Assembly: GCA_013042825.1 (NCBI GenBank)
Contig: JABDPL010000073.1
Coordinates: 1 to 7,554, forward strand
Direction: 5' to 3'
Length of the DNA stretch: 7,554 nucleotides
From: Flavobacteriaceae bacterium
GTDB taxonomy: Bacteria > Bacteroidota > Bacteroidia > Flavobacteriales > Flavobacteriaceae
This document shows, one piece after another, positions 1 through 6,139 of the stretch; position 1 is the stretch's first letter, and every line of letters begins with the position of its first letter. The notes below the pieces were generated by a model. It was given only the letters and a program-made list of their open reading frames with translations. It did not search any database and had not been told where the DNA came from. Position numbers and translations under genes: made by a program.

Positions 1-252
1 GATCATGATCTCTTTTCGATCGGGTCCGGCATCAACATGGCAATGTGCACAAACCTGATTACACATATAACCCACATTAATTTGAAGAATTTCTAATTTC
101 CCAGGCCTTAAGGGGAACTGGTTGACCTCTGCTATCTTATCCTTGAATTTCGGCAACTCACCATTTTGAAAGATTCCGTTTGACAGTATCTCAAGCTGAC
201 GCTCTGCTTCGGCCAGTTCGCTATGTCGCTTATGTAGTGATTTGGCGATCAT
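1..252 (-). CDS. arsS: ArsS-like radical SAM enzyme of arsenosugar biosynthesis (N-terminal part only)
   Basis: This is my translation of the minus strand from the ATG at 252-250. The frame stays open to the window edge, so only the first 84 residues are present and the C-terminus lies outside. A helical N-terminal stretch (about residues 5-45) is followed by a beta strand and the radical SAM cluster motif CNQVCAHC, a CX3CX2C with C64, C68 and C71. These cysteines would bind a 4Fe-4S cluster that cleaves S-adenosylmethionine. The surrounding residues (LQINVGYMCNQVCAHCHVDA) match what I remember of the ArsS family, which is linked to forming dimethylarsinoyl-deoxyadenosine, an arsenosugar precursor. 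The preceding gene encodes the AhpD-like partner usually found beside it, and its TAA stop directly abuts this ATG. That argues for translational coupling and fixes the start. The symbol rests on motif memory plus context; the SPASM/C-terminal region is not visible. Other radical SAM/SPASM maturases are the main alternative. Confidence 0.82.
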   Translation of the reverse strand, partial: MIAKSLHKRHSELAEAERQLEILSNGIFQNGELPKFKDKIAEVNQFPLRPGKLEILQINVGYMCNQVCAHCHVDAGPDRKEIMI

Positions 253-588
253 TTACATCTCGAGTTTATTCACTTTATTCATCATTTGGACACCGTGCAC
301 CAGTGAAGCACCCCCCCGTATGGCACCAGCTACATGCAAGGCCTCCATCATTTCTTCCTTGGTAATACCGCGTTGCAGTCCGTCACCTGTATAGGCATCG
401 ATACAATATGGGCATTGAATCGTGTGGGCAACCGCAAGTGCGATAAGGGATTTTTCCCTGGCCGTGAGCTTGCCTTCCTGAAATACCGAATTATAATATT
501 CAAAAAATTTAGCACCTAATTCTTTATTCCAATCGGAGATATTTCCAAACTTCTTTAAGTCCTTGGGATCATAATAGGTCTTCTGCAT
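253..588 (-). CDS. AhpD/carboxymuconolactone decarboxylase-like protein associated with ArsS
   Basis: A complete 111-residue, soluble, all-helical protein with no signal peptide, so it is expected in the cytoplasm. It carries the core of the carboxymuconolactone decarboxylase/AhpD family: an REK segment (R44-E45-K46), then a hydrophobic helix leading to CPYC (C59, C62), and a Gly/Ala-rich helix around residues 86-95. In AhpD the CxxC pair is a redox-active disulfide and a His four residues after the second Cys helps catalysis. Here that position is Tyr66 (CPYCIDAYT), so classical alkylhydroperoxidase activity should not be assumed. Small proteins of this kind are commonly encoded beside ArsS and are annotated as arsenosugar-biosynthesis-associated peroxidase-like proteins; their exact reaction is, to my knowledge, unproven. 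The gene is first in a two-gene minus-strand unit and its stop codon touches the ATG of the radical SAM gene. An AAAAGG stretch about 6-8 bases before the ATG may act as a ribosome binding site. Confidence 0.85.
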   Translation of the reverse strand: MQKTYYDPKDLKKFGNISDWNKELGAKFFEYYNSVFQEGKLTAREKSLIALAVAHTIQCPYCIDAYTGDGLQRGITKEEMMEALHVAGAIRGGASLVHGVQMMNKVNKLEM

Positions 589-632
589 GAGACGCCTTTT
601 AAAATTAAGACGTGAAGTTAGCCATTTGATTA

Positions 633-640
633 CAAAGATG
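633..640 (-). promoter_or_regulatory. Possible -7 promoter element for the ArsS operon
   Basis: Read on the minus strand this is CATCTTTG, one base from the Bacteroidetes -7 consensus TAnnTTTG. It sits 45-52 bases before the ATG at 588, a sensible distance for a short leader. No clear -33 TTG/TTTG is found about 19 bases further upstream, where the minus strand reads as AT-rich TAAT repeats. The call rests on one imperfect element and is weak. Confidence 0.2.
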
Positions 641-795
641 AGGAACGAAAAAATGTTAATTAATTATTATCGGAATGTTAATCTTTGATAACAGCACCTC
701 ATCATTTTGAGATTAATGGAGACAACACATCACCAGAATCACAACATAGCTGCAACATTTGGAAAAGCATTAAGGGATTGGATTAATTTCATTTT

Positions 796-812
796 TTCAA
801 TTTTTCATTGAA
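796..812. repeat. Short inverted repeat, 6-base arms
   Basis: TTCAAT (796-801) and ATTGAA (807-812) are perfect reverse complements around a 5-base loop, TTTTC. It lies about 220 bases upstream of the enzyme-barrel gene. It could be an operator half-site pair or a weak hairpin. The DNA is so AT-rich that chance is a real alternative. Confidence 0.3.
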
Positions 813-846
813 TAATTGTGGAATTCAGAAAATCACCACCTAAAAA

Positions 847-868
847 TTGGAAAAAATCCAAAAAATCC
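847..868. repeat. Overlapping palindrome and 9-base tandem repeat
   Basis: Two signals overlap. TTGGA (847-851) and TCCAA (857-861) form an inverted repeat around AAAAA. The 9-mer AAAAAATCC occurs twice back to back at 851-859 and 860-868. The site is about 170-190 bases upstream of the start of the glucan operon, a plausible place for a regulator or for intrinsically bent A-tract DNA. There is no direct evidence of binding. Confidence 0.35.
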
Positions 869-902
869 TACATTTTAACACTGCTGTATATGTAATGTTC
901 AG

Positions 903-925
903 GTAAAAAAAAGGGTTTTTATTAC
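903..925. repeat. AT-rich hairpin-forming inverted repeat
   Basis: GTAA (903-906) pairs with TTAC (922-925). After one A-A mismatch, AAAAA (908-912) pairs with TTTTT (916-920) around a GGG loop (913-915). This gives nine base pairs in total, centred about 120 bases before the ATG of the enzyme-barrel gene. It could be an operator or a small terminator-like fold for transcripts entering from upstream. It is low in GC, so stability is limited. Confidence 0.3.
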
Positions 926-1034
926 TAGAAGTGCTAATTTAGTTCTTCTTTTTGGTGCATTCTGCACGCTGAAAGATTCATTCCCCGATCTGTTACAACC
1001 GCAATATAAAATATTGATATAAAAGTGACTTGAT

Positions 1035-4000
1035 ATGAGAAAAGTTTTATTAGTCTTTCTAAGCCTCTCCTTATTAACCAATATCCTGGCCCAGGATCAG
1101 GTATCCGTCGTTCAGGATGAGAATGGATGGACATTAGTGGTTAATGGTGAGAATTTTATGATGAACGGTATGAATTGGGATTATATTCCAATTGGCACGA
1201 ATACCGTCAATGCTAATTTTTGGGGCCAGCCAGATGATATTATAAAGGCGGGGCTTCATGGAGAAATGATGCTGTTAAAGAACATGGGTGTAAATGTCAT
1301 TCGTCAATATACAGGGGTTCCCGCAAGATGGATTGAGTATATCTACGAAAATTATGGTATTTACACAATGTTAAACCATTCATTTGGCCGTTACGGCTTG
1401 ACCATTGATGGGGTTTGGACACCGATCACAGAGTATGACGATCCCAGAACCCAGGAATTCCTGATGACTGAGGTTGAACAATTGGTCAATGATTTTAAAG
1501 ACACGCCGGGTCTCTTACTCTACTTATTAGGTAATGAGAATAACTATGGATTGTTCTGGCAAGGTGCGGAAACCGAAGATTTTCCGGATGATGAAGGACG
1601 GATCCAGTTTATCGGTGAATCGCGAGGACGGCCAATGTATAAGTTAATGAACGAGGCTGCCAAGAAAATGAAATCTATGGACCCCAAACATCCTGTTGCA
1701 ATTTGTAATGGTGATGTGTTGTTCATTGACATAGTGGCTGAAGAATGTCCGGATATCGATATCTATGGAACGAATACCTACCGCGGGGTTTCTTTTGGCG
1801 ATATGTTTGATGTAGTCAAGGAAAAAATCGATAAGCCGTTAATGTTTACTGAGTTTGGAGCTGATGCCTTCAATGCCAGGGATAATCAGGAAGACCAGGA
1901 ATCTCAGGCGTATTATATGGTTGGGAACTGGGAAGAAATATATGCTAACGCTGCCGGTTTAGGAAAAGCCGGAAACTCCATTGGAGGATATACCTTTCAG
2001 TTTAGTGATGGCTGGTGGAAATACGGATTTGACGACAGGAAGAACGCCGATGTTCACGACAACAATGCCTCATGGTCAAATGGGGGTTATCCCAGGGACA
2101 TGGCGGCACCTGGAGATAATAATATGAACGAAGAGTGGTTCGGTATTTGTGCCAAAGGGCCGACGAATGAAAGGGGACTCTATACCTTGTATCCGCGTGC
2201 TGCATACTATGCCTTGAAAGAGGCTCACTCATTCGATCCATATGCTGATGGAGCAACACTCGAAGGCCTGACAAATTATTTTGACAGTATTCAATTGATG
2301 GAGGCTGTGCTAAAGGCTCGAGGGGATAAGGCCGCTTTGGGGGGAAATGAAACCAGCAAGGTTCGTATCAGTCAAATGAGGGCCGAGTTTACGACCTTTA
2401 ATACGGGTGGAAAGCTGATTACTACCCCTGATGTAGCAAATCCTGAAGACGATATTTACCCCAATGAGCTTGGATTTGATCATATGCAATCCTATTATAT
2501 TGGTGTAGAGGGCAACCCAACACCAAATATGACTGCAAATGTCAATATTAATTTCATTGGCAATGTGGCCTTAAACCCTATAGATGAGATCTTTTACGAG
2601 AATCAAGGGCGTCCTTTTCCTGTGACAACTCCTAGTGGAGCAGCGGTGATCAGTGATCCGAACAGGGTCAGAATTTACAATGCCTCATACGAATGGAAGG
2701 CAAAGCATTTTGATGTCAGAGGATTCTATCGAACAGGCCATTTTCACTGGGGTTATGAGGGAGATTTCTTTGGCCTATATCCTGAGGCGAACTATGGTCC
2801 GAACCTGGATATTTACAATGGTGAAATATTGGGAGCTGAGGTTGATCTTAAAGGAGCTTTAGATGGTTTAAAGCTTGCCTTCGGACCACAATTATGGTGG
2901 GGCGCCAACCCGGCGGTCCTGGTTAAATATGAGAAAAAACTGGGCGATTTTGATGTTACCGGTATTTTCCAGGAAGACATCGACGATGCTCCGCCCGCGG
3001 TAACTTCCGGTGCAATACCGGTTCCAAAAACGAGGAAATTGTCGGTACACGCCAAAACTCATATCGGTAAGTTTGGTGTGGAATTTGGTGGAATCTGGGC
3101 AGGACAACCGCTCAATGGACGAGAGTTTCAGGTGGTTCAAGGCGAACCAGGTAATTACCAGGTTCTATTGGACAAGATAAAAATGGAAGATAATTGGGGT
3201 GGTAAAGTAAAAATAGTATATGAGGGTGGTCGATTCAATTGGTATGCTCAATATGCACAAATGGGGCTTGTAGCTCAAGGTGGTTTCGACCAGACAAGAA
3301 CTTTTACGGGATGGACCCTTAAAGATACCGGTAGTAACAATCAGCGCCACTTCTTGACCGGGTTTACATATTTATTCGGTGATTTTCAGATCGCACCGCA
3401 TTTTATGTGGCAAAAACCAATTGTAGATCCCATACCGAATGATGCGCCGGCACCTGCAAGATTGAGGAATATACAGGATGATCCGTTTGTTGTTCGGGCA
3501 AACAGGGAAACCGTGGCAGGGGAGATCTTATTGTCTTACGATCCAACACCAGGAACCTGGATGTATGAATGGGATAATGACAGGTCTGAAGATGCCAAGT
3601 TTGCTTTTAACTTAGGCTTTGTCTACCGTCATCATCCAACTACCATGGATGCTGCGATTGGATTCCTTGCTGATCGGTCAACATTTGCATTTCCAAACTC
3701 AACTCCTGCAGAAGATCTTTGGGAAGTTAATTCTCGAATAGTGTCTAAACTTACACCTGAATTCGGCCTTATCGGTAACCTCTTCTATGGGAATGGACAG
3801 GCCAATGGTAGCGATGAACGACTCATCAAACGCGGTGGCGGTGACCTTAGAGTAATTTTGGATAAGGTAAGAGTGGTCAATACCATTAAATTTAACGACT
3901 GGGGTCCTTTTGACTACCATCGTGATTTTAACCTGACATACCCTTTCCAGGCCATGATAGATATTTCAACTAGTGTTGGGAAACCGGACTGGTTTATCTT

Positions 4001-4178
4001 ACCGGATACCAGAATAGGAATTCGTGGAACCTTAAGGACTATGGATGAATTCTCACCGAGATACCTGCCTAATGTGGCAGAGGAATTTGCAGATGCACCC
4101 ATCATAAGCCCAGTTGGTTTTGACAATGGCTATGAATGGGAGATACGAACTTATGTACATATCAATATAGGTAAATAA
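1035..4178 (+). CDS. Clan GH-A glycosidase-like domain fused to a large outer-membrane beta-barrel-like domain
   Basis: One uninterrupted 1047-residue frame. Residues 1-19 form an SpI signal peptide (positive start, Leu-rich core, probable cut after NILA). Residues about 30-400 look like a TIM-barrel glycosidase of clan GH-A. An MNGMNWDY start strand and MGVNVIRQY are followed by LLGNEN with E168 as likely acid/base (after Asn, end of strand 4), a TNTYRG strand, FTEFGADAF with E273 as likely nucleophile (strand 7), and FQFSDGWWK at strand 8. The family is not resolved: GH2-type TIM domains are closest in feel, and the IR.Y, GNE, NTY and EFG spacing also recalls GH72 glucanosyltransferases. 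The GH2 sugar-binding and Ig-like domains are absent. From about residue 440 to the end the protein becomes alternating amphipathic strands joined by tight turns (for example G637-F639, G678-F680, G732-F734, G782-F784), roughly 22-26 by eye, rich in Tyr, Trp and Phe: an outer-membrane beta-barrel pattern. The gene probably heads the operon; the next gene starts 7 bases after its stop. Given its neighbours a beta-1,3-glucan substrate is inferred, not shown. Confidence 0.8.
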   Translation: MRKVLLVFLSLSLLTNILAQDQVSVVQDENGWTLVVNGENFMMNGMNWDYIPIGTNTVNANFWGQPDDIIKAGLHGEMMLLKNMGVNVIRQYTGVPARWIEYIYENYGIYTMLNHSFGRYGLTIDGVWTPITEYDDPRTQEFLMTEVEQLVNDFKDTPGLLLYLLGNENNYGLFWQGAETEDFPDDEGRIQFIGESRGRPMYKLMNEAAKKMKSMDPKHPVAICNGDVLFIDIVAEECPDIDIYGTNTYRGVSFGDMFDVVKEKIDKPLMFTEFGADAFNARDNQEDQESQAYYMVGNWEEIYANAAGLGKAGNSIGGYTFQFSDGWWKYGFDDRKNADVHDNNASWSNGGYPRDMAAPGDNNMNEEWFGICAKGPTNERGLYTLYPRAAYYALKEAHSFDPYADGATLEGLTNYFDSIQLMEAVLKARGDKAALGGNETSKVRISQMRAEFTTFNTGGKLITTPDVANPEDDIYPNELGFDHMQSYYIGVEGNPTPNMTANVNINFIGNVALNPIDEIFYENQGRPFPVTTPSGAAVISDPNRVRIYNASYEWKAKHFDVRGFYRTGHFHWGYEGDFFGLYPEANYGPNLDIYNGEILGAEVDLKGALDGLKLAFGPQLWWGANPAVLVKYEKKLGDFDVTGIFQEDIDDAPPAVTSGAIPVPKTRKLSVHAKTHIGKFGVEFGGIWAGQPLNGREFQVVQGEPGNYQVLLDKIKMEDNWGGKVKIVYEGGRFNWYAQYAQMGLVAQGGFDQTRTFTGWTLKDTGSNNQRHFLTGFTYLFGDFQIAPHFMWQKPIVDPIPNDAPAPARLRNIQDDPFVVRANRETVAGEILLSYDPTPGTWMYEWDNDRSEDAKFAFNLGFVYRHHPTTMDAAIGFLADRSTFAFPNSTPAEDLWEVNSRIVSKLTPEFGLIGNLFYGNGQANGSDERLIKRGGGDLRVILDKVRVVNTIKFNDWGPFDYHRDFNLTYPFQAMIDISTSVGKPDWFILPDTRIGIRGTLRTMDEFSPRYLPNVAEEFADAPIISPVGFDNGYEWEIRTYVHINIGK

Positions 4179-4185
4179 AAAAATA

Positions 4186-6111
4186 ATGATGAGAACTGAA
4201 AAATTCAAAAGCTTTAAAATCTCCTGCTTATTTGGGTTGATGCTGATCACCCTGGTTAGTTGTGAGAGAGAAATTCTGCCTAATGCTGAGGGTGTCTATT
4301 CGAATAATCCTGATGTCTTTATTGATGGTTTCAGTGCTGGCTTAGAGTATTTGCCTTTCGGCGATTCTGACTTTGGTGCATTTAGTGTTGATACCGAAAC
4401 AAAATTTGATGGACCGGCTTCTATGCGTCTTGATGTCCCCAATGCAGGTGACCCTGCCGGAGCATATGCAGGCGCTATTTTCCCTGATTATGGCGGGCGA
4501 AATCTATCTGGCTATGATGCTCTTACATTTTACGCAAAAGCATCTCAAACAGGAACCATCAATGAGATCGGTTTTGGTCAGGATTTTGGAGAGAATAAAT
4601 ATCAGGTGGTTTTGCAAAATCTGTTGTTGAGTACCAATTGGCAAAAATATGTCATTGCTATTCCCGATCCGTCTAAGCTGGAGCAGGAAAGTGGGTTGTT
4701 TTGGTATGCAGAAGGACCGGAAAATGGAGTAGGATATTCGTTCTGGATAGACGAATTGAAATTTGAAAAGTTAGGTACAATTGCTCAGCCGAGGCCAGCT
4801 ATTTTAGAGGGTGAAGATGTCAGTATACAGACATTTATCGGTTCCGATACAGAATTAATCGGACTAACCCAAACCTTTAATTTAGGTACGGGATTGGATC
4901 AAACTATTGTAGCCGCACCGGCCTATTTTACATTTAGTTCCTCAAATCCGGGTGTTGCAACCGTAGACGAAGTGGGAAAGGTTTCAATAGTTGGTACGGG
5001 AACAGCTGTTATTACGGCATCTTTAGGAGGTGTTGAAGCGGCGGGCTCATTAACTCTGAATTCCTTAGGAGATTTCAGTCCTGCACCTGCACCTCAGCAA
5101 GATCCTGCTAACGTAATCTCCATTTTCAGCGATGCCTATGAAAATTATCCGGTAGATTTTTACAACGGTTATTTTGCACCGTTTCAAACTACTCAGGGGC
5201 AAGACGATCTGAATATAAATGGTGATAATATTATAAAATATACAGATTTGAACTTTGTTGCGACAGAGTTTAAAAATCCTACTTTGAATGCAACTCAGAT
5301 GACTCATTTCCATGTGGATATTCAGGTTGAAGATCAAATTGACCCCGGAGATTTTATCAGGATTCAATTGGGTGATTTTGGGGCTGATGCAACGTTCGGA
5401 GGAGGAGACGATTCAAGCGGGTCTGTTCAATTCGCCGGTAGTACATTTGTTACATCCCAATGGGTGAGTTTAGATATTCCAATTGGAGATTTTGGACTAT
5501 CCAGCCTGACGAATATGGCTCAGATCTTCTTTATTTCCGATGCCACAATTTCAACGATTTTAGTAGACAACATGTATTTCTACAAGGAAGTTCTTGAACC
5601 ATCACCGAATGTTGACGATTCAGGCGCAACTGAAGTTGCCCTGCCAATCGGTTTTGAATCAACGACCTTAAATTATGATTTCCTAGGATTTGAAGGTGCT
5701 AATTCTGCGATAGAGGCTAATCCTAATCCCTCAGTCACTGGAATTAACCCAACTGCAATGGTGATGCGATCAGAAAAATCGAACGGGGCTCAATTTTTTG
5801 CAGGAACCTTGTTGAATTTGGATTCACCTATTGATTTCAGTAGTTCCCAGAAGTTCAGAATGAAAGTTTATTCACCAAAGATCGGTATACCAATACGTAT
5901 ACGCCTAGAGGATCAGAACAATACTGCGGGGATAGAATTGGATGCTTTTACCACCGCTATAAACGAATGGGAGGAAATGGAATGGGACTTTTCAGGTCTC
6001 TATAACCCAGGATTGGATTATGTTCGTATGGTTGTATTTTTCGAATTTGTACCAGGCCTGCCCGGAGATGGAAGCGTTTATTATTTCGATGATATACAAA
6101 TAGCCGATTAA
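4186..6111 (+). CDS. Multidomain surface glycan-binding lipoprotein (three jelly-roll modules and a Big_2-like Ig domain)
   Basis: This 641-residue protein has an SpII signal: a hydrophobic segment and lipobox LVSC with Cys26 as the lipidated residue. CEREI follows, acidic enough to suggest surface export in Bacteroidetes. Four domains can be outlined. Residues about 40-195 form a beta-sandwich carbohydrate-binding-like module ending FWIDELKF. Residues about 205-292 form a bacterial Ig-like Big_2 fold, with the typical SSSNPGVATVDEVGKVS then GTAVITA. A PAPAP linker (300-304) leads to a second module at about 308-468, ending LVDNMYFYK. A third module at about 482-641 ends YYFDDIQIA. The shared closing strand (aromatic or aliphatic, Asp, acidic or Asn, hydrophobic) supports repeated jelly-roll folds. 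No glycosidase motif is visible, so the expected role is capturing beta-glucan for the neighbouring hydrolases, like a SusE/F or SGBP protein. ATG at 4189 is an equally possible start. The gene lies 7 bases after the barrel fusion and 28 before GH16, consistent with co-transcription. Confidence 0.85.
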   Translation: MMRTEKFKSFKISCLFGLMLITLVSCEREILPNAEGVYSNNPDVFIDGFSAGLEYLPFGDSDFGAFSVDTETKFDGPASMRLDVPNAGDPAGAYAGAIFPDYGGRNLSGYDALTFYAKASQTGTINEIGFGQDFGENKYQVVLQNLLLSTNWQKYVIAIPDPSKLEQESGLFWYAEGPENGVGYSFWIDELKFEKLGTIAQPRPAILEGEDVSIQTFIGSDTELIGLTQTFNLGTGLDQTIVAAPAYFTFSSSNPGVATVDEVGKVSIVGTGTAVITASLGGVEAAGSLTLNSLGDFSPAPAPQQDPANVISIFSDAYENYPVDFYNGYFAPFQTTQGQDDLNINGDNIIKYTDLNFVATEFKNPTLNATQMTHFHVDIQVEDQIDPGDFIRIQLGDFGADATFGGGDDSSGSVQFAGSTFVTSQWVSLDIPIGDFGLSSLTNMAQIFFISDATISTILVDNMYFYKEVLEPSPNVDDSGATEVALPIGFESTTLNYDFLGFEGANSAIEANPNPSVTGINPTAMVMRSEKSNGAQFFAGTLLNLDSPIDFSSSQKFRMKVYSPKIGIPIRIRLEDQNNTAGIELDAFTTAINEWEEMEWDFSGLYNPGLDYVRMVVFFEFVPGLPGDGSVYYFDDIQIAD

Positions 6112-6139
6112 CTAATTTCTTATTTCTGAAACAAAACAA

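Larger units (their letters stand above)
589..1034. other. Divergent intergenic region, AT-rich, 446 bases
   Basis: This gap separates the minus-strand arsenosugar pair from the plus-strand glucan operon, so it must hold both promoters. I see no credible gene: the short frames reading into it have no family resemblance and overlap real genes. A scan by eye for the Bacteroidetes -7 consensus TAnnTTTG found no perfect copy on either strand. Near misses are TCTTTTTG at 947-954 (plus), AATCTTTG at 680-687 (plus) and CATCTTTG on the minus strand (633-640 complement). Several small repeats lie between 796 and 925 and are listed separately. There is also a 7-base inverted repeat, TTAATCT (678-684) with AGATTAA (710-716), spaced by 25 bases, which could easily be chance in AT-rich DNA. 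No riboswitch or tRNA-like fold was recognised. Confidence 0.7.

Noticed and set aside
180..519. Plus-strand frames over the ArsS/AhpD-like genes
   Set aside because: They are shadows of genes whose family motifs (CNQVCAHC, CPYC) are clear on the minus strand.
680..687. AATCTTTG as a -7 promoter element for the glucan operon
   Set aside because: It is one base off the consensus, lacks a -33 partner at the right distance, and would leave a leader of about 340 bases. A similar near match at 7088-7095 fails for the same reason upstream.
899..1134. Two overlapping minus-strand frames across the start of the enzyme-barrel gene
   Set aside because: They run antisense through the signal peptide coding region and AT-rich leader, with low-complexity translations and no recognisable domain.
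2002..2274. Open frame on the minus strand inside the enzyme-barrel gene
   Set aside because: It is antisense to strongly conserved glycosidase sequence, has no family resemblance and no independent start context. The same applies to the other antisense and out-of-frame stretches in 1544-4250, 4373-4630 and 5065-5367.
2352..4178. Barrel half as a TonB-dependent transporter (SusC)
   Set aside because: No plug domain, TonB box or SusC-type N-terminal extension is visible; the region preceding the strands is a glycosidase TIM barrel instead.
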